64,000 nucleotides of DNA from Zelopaecilomyces penicillatus (taxonomy: Eukaryota; Ascomycota; Sordariomycetes; Hypocreales; Pseudodiploosporaceae), in contig VCCP01000003.1 of assembly GCA_005765155.1 (NCBI GenBank), positions 558,001-622,000 on the forward strand, given 5' to 3'. The notes under the pieces were generated by a model. The model made no database searches and had not been told where the DNA came from. It worked only from the letters and a program-made list of their open reading frames with translations. The position numbers and the translations under genes were made by a program. Positions 14,001-27,769 of this stretch are shown in pieces. Numbering within the stretch: position 1 is the first letter of the stretch; each line of letters opens with the position of its first letter.

Positions 14001-17000
14001 CACCCTCCTCAATTGGGAGCTAGCATGAAGACAGATTTCTATCCTTCGAGAAGCCCGTACAGAAAGCAAGTGCTGTTTGTATTGTTGAAAAATGCTCGAC
14101 TGCCAAAAACCACACCCAAACGAGGTTTGGTGCACTGGTGATCCGGGGAAGAACAAGCAAACGAACAAGATGAAACAAGTCACACACACGAGCCGATTAC
14201 TGACCCTCCTAACATGCTGTTACTGTACCCGTACTTTTTTCTTCTTCTCATGATAGACATGGGGGAACGAAGATGTCATATTGTGTTGGACGCATGCCTG
14301 CCTGTTTCTAAACAGGACCGTTAGCGGGGACGAAAACCGTAGCACGGGCTGCTGCGTGTCTATTGCTGTTGGGTCGGGGAACACAACAAAAAAAGCATGT
14401 TAGTGACATGGTAAGAATAGACTTGGACCCCTGGTTTTGCAAAGTTGCATTGTCCAACGGCTTTTACGGGGTTGATTCTCCGCAAACGGCTCAAGTCGAA
14501 ACCTTGAAAAGTCAACGCCCCCAACACGGGACAAGTTGTTGTTGGTTCCTGTTTTCTGAAGAGAAACTCGTTTTTTTTTACCCTGCTCTGCTGGGAGGCA
14601 TTTTCTAACACGGATGATGATTTGTCACTCCCTAGAGTATGTTGGACGTTCTTTCTCTCGCGTCTTTTTTCCCAAAAGAGGAAGAAAAGAAAGACGCCCC
14701 TTGTTACGGAACCGGGGTTTTTTTATTTTTTACAAAAGATAACCAAGTTTTCAGTTATTCATAGCCATCAACACACACCCTCAATCGGCCAACATCCAAA
14801 ACCGATTCAAAATATCCATGTGTGGATGGATGGAAGGGCGACTGACGCCCGTCAAGTCTCTTTGATGAAATACGAAGTCTTAGGGGATAACCTTTTGCCC
14901 TGGTCCTTGTCAAAAACGTGGTTTTCTCATGGCTTTAGGTGCGGTCACCCTGCCCGTCCGAGTTCACCGGTTGCCTTTCCCCCCCTTCAAGCTGCAGGTT
15001 CAGCTGCGGGACTGGGCTGACCAGATGATGATGATGGTGATGATGATACTGCGTGCGTGCGTGCGTGTGTGTCCTTGTTGGAACGATCCTTGTGGGGTGT
15101 TCATGCACAAAGAAGCTGCAAGACCGTTGTATAACGGAAGGGGGGGCGTGAGAGATGCGACACGGGAAAAGTGTCGTATTGTATTATGTTGAGAGAGAGA
15201 AAGGAATTGTGGTCTCTCCATGCGTCTTTCTCTTGCTGTAAATGGCCCCCTGTCCTTGAATTGAACGAACAGTCTGGCTACATTATCTGGGAACAAACGG
15301 CTGATGATCCATGCTCATCGGTCTGGCGATAGATTTGCGCCACTACCCCCTTCCACCACATGGGATGAAAAAAAAAACCTCACATCGGCCACTGCATGTT
15401 ACAAGGAGGAGCCTTGATTGCCAAACCCGCCATGGCACCTTAGTGTTGTGTAGTATGGGCGTGTGGGTGATTGTTGGCTTTGTTGGTCGGTCTTTCATCA
15501 CAACTCACAATCGAACGATCGAGACGGACGCCAGATGAGAAGAAAAAAAAGGGTTCACGGAGACAAAATGCACCCCTGCATTAATTTGCATCGCGGAGAA
15601 GGTGTTTCCGTTTCTGGACGCGCTTTTTTATTCTCTTTGCTGTCAAATTTCATTCACCCCCTCTTTCCGTCTGGGGTATCGATTTGTTGGGTGAAGTGGT
15701 TAATACTTGTTGTTGGTGGTAGTGGAGGTGATTGCGTATAAGGGCCATCATCTTGACGATAGCTTGACGCCACATTAGGAATCTGCATTGACTGCAATGG
15801 TCTAGCTTTGGCATACACGGTGAAGATGTGGACCATCACCTGCTTGTCTGGGAAGATGAGGCCGAGATAAGCTGTTCAGAGTCTTCTTTGAATACGGAAC
15901 GGAGAGTTGATGATGATGATGAGAAGCAAATGTTCAACTGCCCGGGAAGTGGGAGCGTAAACTGCTCTTCCCGTGAGTACGGTGTGTTGAACTGTCCCGA
16001 AAAACAAACAGCCCCTATCCCTGAATTTTACACTAGGGATCCAGCCTGGACGTTTGAATGTTTTGCCGTGAGGAGGCGCAACAGGCACAATATCTAGATG
16101 CGGAGGAGGAGGGGGGGTTTACGATGGATGGATAGCTGGTCCTTGTGGGCCTCCAAACCCTCTGATGCGCTTTGGTTCATGCCGGGTGAAGCAGCCGGTA
16201 CTGCATTGTGCGCCACCACTATTTGCCAACTCTCTATTGTTTCTGTCTGCTGCCATCTGATGCTATTCTGCTGTGTGAGGCTGCAGCAGCCACGCAGATG
16301 GGAGATTTTCATCACCATCACCATCACCATGCCATGTATTGTACATGCTTTGGCGTCCTCGTGCTATGCTATGCGTATGTACCCCGCGATGGGCTTGACC
16401 CAAGTGACACAGCGTACCATAAGGTACGTGGCGACCATCCAAAGTCGCGAGTTGCATTTCTCCGCATTACGACTTGTTCTTGAAAAGTTGGGTTTATCAA
16501 GTTAAAGCTTGGAAAATATACATATTTAGCCGAGAGCAAAACTTTGACGTTTATTTGAGATTATTACGATACCGTTTACGAGTTGAAGGAGCGAATAGGG
16601 CTAGAATGGAGCGACTGGTCCCCAAAGGCCAACTTGACCTATAGGCTTGTTGGCAAGCTTGGGTCGTGGCGCTTCAAGACCTCACCGCCTCGTTCCGCAT
16701 CCTCGCTGACGCCAACAATCCGATGATATGGAAACTGGGCCGCCTTCTTTAATGGATGATGCATAATGGATGGGAATTTAGGCTGAAATCTTGCCCCAAC
16801 CCTTGAAAAGCTGTTTGAAAATGGCGCCGCTGAATCTGTCTCAGCATTACACCCCACCACAAACAGGGATAGATGAAGGCATCATGGGGATAATGTTCGT
16901 CAAAACGGGACCCAGCTGCACAGGCTTTACAAGGCGTGGCAGCCTCGATTTCTATTCCGGCTGCATCTTGTTCCCAGCGGCTTTGTTGGGGCGGATTTTG

Positions 17001-18489
17001 CAGCTTGAACTGTTACAAGACTGATAACGAAAAATGTTGCATATGTTCAGCGTTCATGACGCAACCTCAACGTATTTGGGTGTTTGGGGGTGTTCCATGC
17101 AACTGATGCAAGCCACCCGGGAGGCATGACGCTCCGATTTGCTTTGCATGTCACTATAGATCAGGAGTCTTTAATGTTCAGGCTCAGGCTGAACAATTCG
17201 GAGTATACCTTATTCAGAATGAGAAGATAGACAGCCTTCTCTAAGTACGACCCCCACCGTTTATTGACCGTTTCGCGCGGCTACGGTTTGCTGCGACAGC
17301 ATGTTTTGTGTCCTCCGTGGGGCGGCTGGCTGATAATATTCCCGTGGCCCCCAAGATAACAAAGATACCATCACGTATCTTTCTTTCTCTCTCGTTTATT
17401 TCGTTAACCCCGAAGCGCGGATGTGGCGCTCAGTCGTCGGACGAACAAACACAGCTGAAGGAGCCGGTTCATGTTTGTTGTTCCAAGCGAATCAAGCGAA
17501 CCAAGCGAAGAGGGGCGGGCCGTTACGGAGATCATCTGATCGGAAATAGGAAAACAAGAGGGATTACTCACCCGTTTGGCCCCCAGCCCAGTCATACTGT
17601 GCGTTTTGTTATAGGGCGCAGGACTAATAAGAGGAAGATGGGGAAGGGGATTATTACTATTACCGGCAGCCCGTGTTGCGTACCCGTTGTGGTATTATGT
17701 GTCCGCGGTGTGTGTGTAAATGTTTGTTTGATTGCGAAAAAAAAAGTACGAGTGCTTAGTTCTTGTGTATTGGAAGCTTGATTAATTAAGTACTTGGAGC
17801 GGGTGTATGCTGTGTGTGTGTGGTGGTACACAAGGATGTAGGCTGCCGAGAAAAGGGCCTCCGAGGCTGGCTATTCTATTCTTTTTTAATTTTATTCCTT
17901 TTATTTTTGAATTAAATAAAGAATAAACTATAAAAGAAGATAGAAAACGGTAGTTGTACTCGCTCCTTTAGCAATGATGCGATCGTTTGCGCATCAAGCC
18001 ATCTGGCTGCACCAGAGCAACTGTTCCCTGTTCCCAGATGATCAATATCCCACAGGGCTGTGGCTGAACGACGGGCGGGTTTCGATTGACATAACCAGGG
18101 CATAGCTCAATGAGAAACATGGGCATTTAGGCGCGCACCCAATCGGGCGCCCAGTGCAAAATTTCCCACATGGCCACCGGGAACCGGGGAAGACGGACGT
18201 CTCTCTGGGATCCCCCATCCCCTCCTCATACATACGGGGAAGCACAACCATGACTTCCCCGGAGCAAAGCAGGGAGCAAGAAAGACAGACAGGATGGAGT
18301 CCTTTGTAAAACGACAAGATCGGATAATCAAGCAGTCACACATCCCCCGGGCTCGGGTCCTTGCTTGACCGAGTCTAGCCCCCCCTTGCCCCTTGCCCTA
18401 TGCTCCCGGAATGATGCTTTTGTGCAAGCCGAGAAGGATGAATGTGACTGAGATGGCCCGGATGCAGGACAGCAGCGCCTTCCCGATGC

Positions 18490-18519
18490 GATGATGATGA
18501 TGATGATGATAATGATGAT
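18490..18519. repeat. (GAT)n microsatellite
   Basis: Trinucleotide GAT/ATG units are interrupted once. It is a simple repeat in the gene-free region. Confidence 0.9.
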
Positions 18520-19153
18520 AACGTATACTTCAGTTGATAATTACTGGGTACTCGTTTTGAAGAAAAAAAAGACTGGGCTGACTACGTGTACATGATAAGC
18601 GTTCAGCTTGCGGAGCCTCGATGAGGACCTGAATAGTAAAAAAAACCACGCTTGCCACGCTACAGACCACCACACTGGCGTCGTGGCTGGGTCCGTCTTT
18701 TAGTTCGCCATTTATCATAGTGTCTTTTTAGCATTATATTTCCTTGAAATAGTTGTATACACGGCATCGACTTGGTTCCATTTTATAGAGAGCCGGTGGT
18801 TTCATCTGTATGCACACGCCATGGCCACGCAATCGTTACTGATGATGAACTACCTACTATAGCAGGGGTATGGCTGAACGCGACAGAATATTATTTTAAG
18901 TGGAAAATTATAGTTAAAATAGTAGAAATAAATGGTGAAATAATCTGGCTGTTCTCTTTAGTTTTGTAGTAAACAACTCTTTTTTCCGTCGTGTTGTTCG
19001 CATTCTATCCCGAAGGGGGACTTGTGAGGCTGGGCGCAGCTGAACGTGGGAACTGGCATTGTGGCGGCTTCTGAGGGGGATGGTGACAGATGTGTCGTGT
19101 ATTGGGGGCCGATACAACCAGAGCGACTCAGAGACAATCCTAGATTATTAAAA

Positions 19154-19209
19154 ATTGCAAGATTTTATTATATTTTATTATATTTTTAATATAATTTTTA
19201 TATTCAATT
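19154..19209. repeat. A/T-only patch
   Basis: About 55 bases are almost entirely A and T, mostly TTTTA and TATT units. It is one of roughly a dozen such patches scattered through the intergenic sequence of this window. Confidence 0.8.
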
Positions 19210-22200
19210 CTATTTTCACGTTTCAGCCCTTTCTCGGGAACAGCCCGTCCTTCCTAGACGCCACCGTTGTTCTCGTAGCATCAAGCCTCACTTTCCATGA
19301 GCCTGATATGTGTTGCACCCGCTTGGCATTATTTGGTCATTTGACAATCATGCAAATGTATGCAATCCTTGAGAGTGGCGATTTTATTTCATTTCATTTG
19401 ATTGGTTGTAAATGCGTCTATGGAGTCGCCGGTTGCTCCCGTCTATTGATCCCAAATCATGCTCGGCCACTGCCCATATGGAAAGAAAACCCTGTCAGGG
19501 TAATCCGGGGCTCGTATTGCGTCGAAAATCTGGGGAGACACACGTTGTGCGAGGCTGGAAATGTTTATATTCAACGAATCAAGATGCCGCCGAGGCGTGA
19601 AGAGAAAGGCTATAGGATTGGATGGGAGGTGCTTTCGTAGGGTTTCTGTCTGATTGGACTTGGGCAACTTCTCGCGAGTCTGGTGATTCATTTATTTGAG
19701 TATACACAAACACACACATACACACACAATCTTACAAGCTGAAATCTGTGTACCACCAGCAAGACAAACCTTTTATTTTAGGAATTATATTTGCTCCTGG
19801 CTTGTCTCAGATGCAGAATGGGAAGCATCTAGATCCGAAGGAAGCGGCTCTTTACAATAGGTAGGCAGTCACGCGCGAATGGTTATGCACATCACACAAC
19901 AAGGCGCAGTCGTAAGGGAACTCAGATAGACCATGATTGCAGGTCGGTTATCTTGCGGTGTATGTCAGAAAATACGACCTGGATGAACGCCTCGAGATGT
20001 GAGTCTCAGCCTCCTCATCTTCATCTCATCCCATTATTTTTGCGACACCATCTTGTCGATTTGTTCAACTACTAGTTGCTGTACGTATCCGAGAATGCAC
20101 GATGCCGCCGGTTGACGGCTGTTGTACCCGGACATGGAAGCCTGTTGTCCTCATTTCATCAGAATAGAAGGAGAAGGAGAAGTTGTCAGTAGCCAGCGAG
20201 GCAAGCAGCTCGCCTTTGAGGCGCAGATGTCACGGTACCCTCCCTTGAGGTTGTTTGTATGAGAGTGCTCTTTGTCAAGATGAGGTGTCTATCATGAGCA
20301 TGTATCCGGTTTGAATGGGGAAAAGCCAGTCTAGCATATACTTCAGATTTGTTGTCCATCACTATATATGTTGTTAACCCGTTCCCCTGCAGCAGCAGCC
20401 GTCGTGGGAAAGATGCTGCGCTTTGTGATGTGCCCCCGGGGAAGACATGACACAGGTTTCACAAACTACAATCACCGGGCTCTTGGTACGAGCTACGGAA
20501 GGGGGAACGGGTGTTGCTTCACATCTCGGATTCTTCCATCGCTGTGGCAAGGCCTTCTTGCTGAAGAAAGGTTGAGGTCCTGGACAACCTGTCCACTCCA
20601 ATGAGAGAAGCCCGAAAGGGGCCAAAGACCGAAATGCCATGAGAGTAAGAGAAAGCCCATATGGTCCTTTCTTTTCCTTTCGTGTCCGTCATGTGGCCCA
20701 GCATGTTTTGGCTTGGCTGATGTGTGCTTTTGGCCCCCCCTCCCCTCCCCTCCTATACACTTTTCCAGCTCGAGATGTTTCTGTGTGTCTCAAAGCCACA
20801 GCGGCACAAGTTTCGCATGTACGTGATGCCCTCCACCATCCTTCATTGTCGTTGTCGTGCCATAGCAAAAGAAAAAAAAGGAGACAATTGGGGCTCAAAG
20901 TGACGGATGATGTATGAGTGGTTGGGGAGTTTGTATCACCGAGACATCTGCATGCATCCCCCCCCCCCCCCCTTTCTGCCACAAGGAGCTGGGCAAAGAC
21001 ACACAGCCTCAAACGGCGGCTTCTGAGCCTGTTTCCCACATCCCTTTTTTTTTTTTTCACCCAATCGGTCCTGACAGCGTAGATTTTCTTGATTCGCCCA
21101 GCACAGGCATCACACAGTTTTGAGTCAGAGGGGCAAGACCTGTTTGCCTAGCCTTACTCATAGGGCAGTGCCTGCGAATGAGTGAGGGTGCTACTGTCTG
21201 TCTGTGTATGTGTTGAGCAGCGCGGATGTGTGATGGCACCGCAGTAAATAATAATAAAAATGCAGTGTCTCCCTTTCACAAACGACCCGCGCCATCGTGT
21301 GGCACAGCGTGGACAATGGGGGCGAATCAACTTTGGGGAAGAGACGACGGAGCCCTGCGGTGACGCACCGGGAGTGATCACGGCATTGAAGGGGGGCAGG
21401 ATGGGGGAGAGGACTCCCATTACGGGCGAAGGGGGGATCAAGCGATCTTGCATGTTGCTGCTGCTGTACATGTATGTAAACATGGGTTTCGCTGTACTGT
21501 TCCGCATACGGATGTACAGGATGCTGTCCCTATTGGGAGTTTGCAAAATATTCCTGCATGGCTTGTTTAACGTCTTTTTAAATATATTGGCTTTGTTTTT
21601 GGCTTTCTGTTATTCATCATGGGATCGCTGCAGTGTGACAAATATCCAGAGTTTCCAAACAAATCTCCCATCATCACCATCAATCGTGATTAGTCCAAAC
21701 ACTCTTCCGAATCACACACACACGCACTCCCTCGTTTAAGCTTGCATGCTTGCGTCACTTTTCTGTGTAGCACGCTGTACCACAGAGGCTAGGAAGTTGC
21801 ATGGGAACACAACGGGTTTCTCTGTTATTTTAGGTCTCGAGGTCGCCGACTAGCCTTTATTAACATCTTTATAATAACCCAATGACATTTATCTCATGAC
21901 AAGAATCCCCGGTGAGTAGATAGAAACGGATAAAATGTGTGTGTTTTAGACTAACCGTTTTGTATTCTTGGAAGGGGTGGAAAGCGGAAACGGTTTGTAG
22001 GTTTTTTGTAAGACATTCAATGACATAAGATGGCCTCTATTGGCCATGATAGCTGATGATCTGTCCAATGGGGCTAAATCCATAATCAGCTACTGCGCAT
22101 GTGATGAACATGGCAACTTTCCTCCAGAAACAATCCAAGTGACAAGTAGAAAGTGAAACACGGCAAAAACTTAAAAAGGCGTACAAATAACAGTACTAGA

Positions 22201-23141
22201 CGGACGGATGACTCTATTTTACTTTGTGTTGTAAGTGCGACGGAAGATTATTTCCCGTCTGGCTTTGCCAAAACGGGGCTGTGTTAGTATATTCATAAGT
22301 GCCGGCTCTGTTGTTATGGTCTTGAGGACAGCTAGAATTGGGGGTTGATAATAAAAACAGAGCTTGGGATGCCCAGTTTGGAGCTATTATCTTGGTGCTT
22401 ATGGGAAACGTCCACGCGCCAATGGAACCGTGTCTCAGGTAGGGCTATCCTGGTGAATGATGATGAAATGGGGGGTGTATGTTACTCCATGTGTGTGTTT
22501 TCTTGCAGAGTAGTACTGTTCAACTTCTTATTTTGTTGATTTTATTGTTTTTAAATAATATGATCCCTGTTTTTCCAAAGATCCGGAACGTGCGTAAGGC
22601 TGCAGCGACGGGATGAAATGGCCATCGCGATCCCATCAGGTGAGCTCGAAAGGACTTGATACTTTTCCACCACCTCGGAGCGAGCGGAGTCAGACTGATC
22701 TTCCTTTGGGTGTGGGGTTGGATGCGGCACTCGCGATCCGGCAACGCCGGTTGCCTGGGGTGGGTTGTCTGGTAGTTTAGGGAGGGATCTCGGCCATTCT
22801 TTTGCTTTTTTCCATCGTGGAATATACCGGGAATGGGAGTGTAGCAACAAGCAAAATAGATGAAACGTCCACAGACGGGACTAACACTACAAGGCTAAAA
22901 GAAAGCTGGACAAAGCGAGGGAGATGGAGATGGAAAAGTACTGGTGCGAAATTACAACGAGTTGCCAGCCGTGTTTGAACCCCAGTCCCGGGCAGAGTCC
23001 GGAGCACGTCCCGACCCGAATCACACGAGTTCCCTAATGATCGATGGGGGTTCCGGTTTCTCGGTCTTTGGATTGGAGACGTGCTCATTTGACGGATGCG
23101 CGTGGTCTGACGAGAATAGATCCCGTTTATGAATTGAAGAA

Positions 23142-23188
23142 TATTAAATAATAATAATAATAATCATTAAATAAAATAAAATAAAGAA
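23142..23188. repeat. A/T-only patch with ATA and AAATA repeats
   Basis: Runs of (AAT)n are followed by (AAATA)n, with almost no G or C. It belongs to the same class of patch as 19,154-19,209 and 59,069-59,133. Confidence 0.8.
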
Positions 23189-25873
23189 TTGATGGAGAAG
23201 TACCCATATCTTCCATGCCGTGTTGCCGTTTTTCCTTTCTCAGACAGCAACACCACCACCAAAACTATGGACCCCATCTACATCGTCATGAGCAAGACGG
23301 CATCAAAACTTAATACAAAACACATGGCCACAGATCTCTGTTTGTTTCAGACACAAAATTCTTGTGCTGTTGGTACTGGTACTAACAACATAAAACACAG
23401 ACAGACTTTCAGTTGGGGCGGCTGACGTCTTTTTTACAGCCCCCAAGCAACTGGAAATGCGTGGCTGTGTGTTGGTACAAACTCTGAATTTTACGCTTTT
23501 TCCCTTCCAGCCAAAAATATACAAAGATCGTGACCATTGCGCGCGCGCTGTGGCCCGTCGCTGCGTTTGTGAATGCGCGGCATCACCATCCATGTCTTTT
23601 AAATAAAAACACAAACACACCAACATTCATCTCCATTGCCGGCCCCCAAGGGTCAGTCAGCTGCGAGAAAGAACCCCCAACAAACAGACGCAAGCCAGCC
23701 ACGACAATGACAGGACCCTTTCCCGTCTGCAAGACAGCGGTCAGTCCACCCATTATGCTTACGAGGCACACCCTCTGGCTCATAGTCTACGTGAAGTGGT
23801 GTTCTACGGGCTTGTTTGTTGGCGAAAATGCGGCGTTTGGTTCTGCCGTGGCGAGGCTCTGATGATACTCTGCTTGTGCCTGGCTGGGTTGCATCGGTGG
23901 CTGACCTGAACAGACCTCGTTCTGGCTCTCCCGTGTCTATGATAACTGTGGGGGCAGACTGTTACTGATCTATGGATCCCATAGGCTGCGCGGACTTGAC
24001 AGAAGGGGGGTGTGTGTGTGTGAATGTTTGTGGTGCGCACGCGTGTGGTCGCATCGAAGCCATGATGTTGTTTGACTCGGACACCGGGCCGGGCAGAGTC
24101 GGAGGCCACGTGAGGTGTCAGAGCATGAACAGCAAAAAACAGAAAACGTTGTTGCTTTTCGCCCGGATGAAAACGGCGCGTTGCCGTTTGGACACTTTCC
24201 GTCGTGTGTTCACTTTCAACTTGACTTACATTCCGAGCTACGGGAAACGAACAGTCGGTAAGTAAGAAAATGCCTCCTAGAGATTCAATGTTTTCTTTCC
24301 GACCAGGGGACACGCGCGCGACCGCGTGAGAGCGGAGTCTCTGTTGGTGTTATAAAAAGCAAAAAAAGAAGAGAGCATGGACCAAGAAACAGGATATCCG
24401 CAAGAGCTCTTTTAAATCCCGCGCGGGGCGATAGCCGATGGGAGGGAAGAGCAGCAGAACTCTGCAATTGGAATGGTTTCGACGGCTCAAGGAGAACGGA
24501 ATTGAATTGTGATTGACTGATTGACCGGGTGACTGGATGATGAATGAATGGCTGGCGAAGCTCTCTGGTTTCTGGGCTTGAGACAGCAGGCCATTGCAAA
24601 CGGCAAACTCTACCCGGTTAGAAGTCTCAGATACTGGTGTAGGTGATATCGGCAGCGTGATTGATTGTCCCCTAATATTAGAACCATGATGTAGAATAAT
24701 TAAACCAAAATATCTCAAAATACCTGGTTGTGTGTTGAACAAGTCAAAGCACACAGACATTCATGCCTGCAACGCTTCCATGTTTGCAGATTTTCCACAA
24801 CCTTGACCTAGGCCCGCTGTCCCAGACCCGGGAACTCAACCCATGTCAACAGACAAGGTATCTTTGCAACTTTTTTTCTTCCTTTCCATCTCGGTAACAT
24901 GGCCATCTTCCGTGAAGAGACCCAGAAAAAAAATAAAAAAAAATCTCTTCTCCTCTGCTAAGCGAAGTCTCCATAGTTCGTTAGGCACCGAACACACATT
25001 ATTGCAAGGATAGAGATTGTGTACTTGGTGCCCAACACACCACCAGCAACCCACTGACACGGAGACGGGGAACTCATCGAAATGAAAGAAAAAAAATGGA
25101 AAATAGTGTACATAGTAATCACTGCAGCTTCCATCTCCATCCCGGGAAGTAAACGAAATTAAACGTTGGACAGTGCTTACCCGGGTGTATAGTCGGACTA
25201 CACGGTCTGGTCTGTTCGGTCAACGAGCAAAAAAACACCTCACTCTGTTTCCTGTTCGGTGTGGAAGGGGGGGGGAATGCATGTGTGTGTGCTGTGCGGT
25301 GCCTGTAATGCACCCACGATGTGCACACGCGCGTATGTATGTCTGTGATATGAACGTACATGCAGACGTGGCATATCCATACACATGTGTACATTACTTA
25401 CACGGACACACCAGAAGCACAAGAGGAAAAAGCAAAGACGCTGACCGCCGGCCACTTACGCGAGATCTGAGACTGCAACGTACCTGGCCAGAATGAATAC
25501 ACCATCCCTCCCGTTTACCTGGTTGACAAACTCGTTGCAACCCAAGGGAATAATAGACAGGTCATCTGGCTGCCTGCCGGATCGGCAGATGTGATTGCTG
25601 TGAATCTTGGCCATTGCGTGATCGTGTCATATCCTTGGCTCGCATCGGATGTGGATGGTACCGTCTGTGTGTGATGGAATAATAATACAATATTACTTCA
25701 ATATTAAAATGTAAAATTAAATAATAGTAATATTCAACAAAGACGCCCTGTAAATTATAGCTAGTATCTATAGTTCCAACATCAACTCTTCATAAATTCT
25801 ACCTCTATATATATACGTATTACATTGCTTTTCAAGCTTCTTTACTAGTAAGTCATTATATATGCCAGACCAG

Positions 25874-27769
25874 TCATCGGGAACTTGGGGTTGCCAGGGC
25901 AAACACGGCAAAAAACGTAGTAATAATAAATCCAACACATGTACACTTGGAAAGGAGTGCCATTCTAAGATTCTGGAACCCAATCGCGTCGTCCGTGAGT
26001 AGGGAATAGTCCAGACCTCTGATTACCTCCCCGGCAAGCAACACTTGCACAGCCAGTATGGAGATGGTGGAGAAGACCACTGGACTGAAAAGAACGCGGA
26101 CGTATCTTCCAATGACTCCGGTAGATGTAAAAGCCATGGTGACGAGTTTTGTAATTGTAATGGCGACGATGCTGCTGTAAAATGACATTATAAATAATGA
26201 GGTAGGGCTGCGATGAGAGAATGGTCCAGATAAGCCGCGGACGGCAAGGATGAGTTCGAGGGCGACGAGAAAGGCCATTGGGTTGGAAAACATGAATCCA
26301 AAGATGGCATGACGTTTGGTTGTGATGGGGGCTTTTATCCTGGGTCGAAGAGTTGCTTCTGAGAAGCCCTTGATGATGGCGTGAGAAGCGAGCATAACGC
26401 CTGCTTGTTCAACTAGACTCAATGACGGGATGGAAAGAACACAAATCATTGCCGCAATGTTTAAACTCGCTGATTGTAGATGAAAATTTCCCTGCGCTTG
26501 ATCTTCTGGCCAGTGTGTGTCTGTATCGAATTCGCCATGTCCGTCGACGACTTTCTTCTCGGTTTTGGCTCTCTGCTCCTTGACGCCAGCGCGCAGCCCC
26601 AATCGAATGACCGCTTCACCTGCCGGTAGGACAAGGGCCATGGCCGCTTGCATCTGTGATGGAGCGAAATTTTTAACAATTGTAAATGGGCCTCGAATAT
26701 TATTGGTAGAGGAGAGGCCGACACAGCAAAACATGGCCAGAAACTGCAGCACAAAGTCAATGTTCCAAGCACAGAGGAAGATATCACTGTGTCCGACCAA
26801 TCTGTGCATGATAAAAAGCCATATAAAAGCAAGAATACAAGCGATTGAGATGGCAAACATGTTTGTGAAAACACTCTCCAGCCAGATGGTACGAAGAGCT
26901 GAGGGACTAATGCTTTCGTTAAGGTGGAAGACGTATATGTACACCTTGCAGTGCACGAAGATGAAGTTTGCCATTCCGAGAAAGAGAACAAATGCGGAAA
27001 TCCTAAACTTATCGAGGATAACGACGCCGGAGGGATATTCTCCAGTGGCAGGCTTGATGATGCCCACCCACTTGAGGTTTCTGTATGCGCCGTAGATGCA
27101 GTATATCCCATAGAAGAGAGTCGAGTACGCCCAGAGCCAGTCGGTAACACGGTATGGTGACTGGAACGTCATGCCGGCAGAGTAGACGGCGATGCTAGAC
27201 TTGCTGAATATAAAGACTAAACAGTTGAAAAGCGCTATTATGTATAGGGGCCACGAAGAATCGACAGTATGGCCGACATACTTGAGGAGCACCATGGCAG
27301 CGGTTCCAACATCTCCGAGCTGTGACGCGAAGAACTTGTAAAAAGGCTTGATCTGGTGGTAACTTGGTGCAACTACCACATTCCACAACACCACCAGACA
27401 AATCAGATGGTGTAGGGCAAGCTCAGACGAGAACTGCACCACAATGTATAGCTCAGCGAGCCAAAAGGTAGATTGTGTAGCCACGCAGACCTGTCCAGCA
27501 GTGTTGGGCTCTACCCCAAGGCTCCAGGGTGTTGTTCTAGCAGCGATAATACACGAGGGTAACGAGACTCCGAGGCCGAATAGGCCACGAATGATCATGG
27601 CGATGAAAAAGGTAAGCTTGTTGGGGTCTTCATCCTCGAGGCGCTGGTAGGTAGTGGGGAAGAGTCGCGTGAGTAGTTTCCGGATTGCGTAGTGGGCACA
27701 GAAGTAGATGACGAGACAGATTCCCACCTTGGGAAGGAGTTTATCGAGGATGTGAATTGGAGACGCCAT
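25874..27769 (-). CDS. Polytopic membrane protein with TLC-like N-terminal half, 631 aa
   Basis: This single-exon gene encodes a protein with about 12-14 hydrophobic segments. I chose the ATG at 27,769. The frame continues upstream to an ATG at 27,919, but those 50 residues include a poly-lysine stretch read from a T-run and look like leader sequence. Residues about 100-190 resemble the TLC (TRAM-LAG1-CLN8) fold, with a conserved-looking pair of histidines (H120, H121) in ELALHH beside an aromatic-rich segment. The C-terminal half is a second block of membrane helices with a charged loop around residues 440-475. TLC proteins sit in internal membranes and act in lipid synthesis, transport or sensing, but the exact role here is unknown. 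The gene is divergent from the MFS transporter at 28,298, which suggests co-regulation. I recognise no named orthologue. Confidence 0.82.
   Translation of the reverse strand: MASPIHILDKLLPKVGICLVIYFCAHYAIRKLLTRLFPTTYQRLEDEDPNKLTFFIAMIIRGLFGLGVSLPSCIIAARTTPWSLGVEPNTAGQVCVATQSTFWLAELYIVVQFSSELALHHLICLVVLWNVVVAPSYHQIKPFYKFFASQLGDVGTAAMVLLKYVGHTVDSSWPLYIIALFNCLVFIFSKSSIAVYSAGMTFQSPYRVTDWLWAYSTLFYGIYCIYGAYRNLKWVGIIKPATGEYPSGVVILDKFRISAFVLFLGMANFIFVHCKVYIYVFHLNESISPSALRTIWLESVFTNMFAISIACILAFIWLFIMHRLVGHSDIFLCAWNIDFVLQFLAMFCCVGLSSTNNIRGPFTIVKNFAPSQMQAAMALVLPAGEAVIRLGLRAGVKEQRAKTEKKVVDGHGEFDTDTHWPEDQAQGNFHLQSASLNIAAMICVLSIPSLSLVEQAGVMLASHAIIKGFSEATLRPRIKAPITTKRHAIFGFMFSNPMAFLVALELILAVRGLSGPFSHRSPTSLFIMSFYSSIVAITITKLVTMAFTSTGVIGRYVRVLFSPVVFSTISILAVQVLLAGEVIRGLDYSLLTDDAIGFQNLRMALLSKCTCVGFIITTFFAVFALATPSSR

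Larger units (their letters stand above)
1..25873. other. Gene-free stretch of about 25.9 kb
   Basis: No gene is recognised on either strand. No continuous reading frame exceeds about 170 codons, and none shows a recognisable domain, a convincing signal peptide or cysteine framework, or a splice-connected continuation. The sequence is mixed in composition and not uniformly AT-rich, so it does not look like a block of RIP-degraded transposons. It contains many microsatellites, G, C, A and T homopolymer runs, and a few almost pure A/T patches (about 17,884-17,935, 19,154-19,209, 23,142-23,188 and 25,676-25,738). Long non-coding RNAs, long untranslated leaders or genes made of very small exons cannot be excluded from sequence alone. 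Confidence 0.6.

Noticed and set aside
19155..19640. 161-codon open frame on the plus strand in the gene desert
   Set aside because: It starts in an A/T-only patch, has no recognisable domain and no coding-like pattern; it is likely chance.
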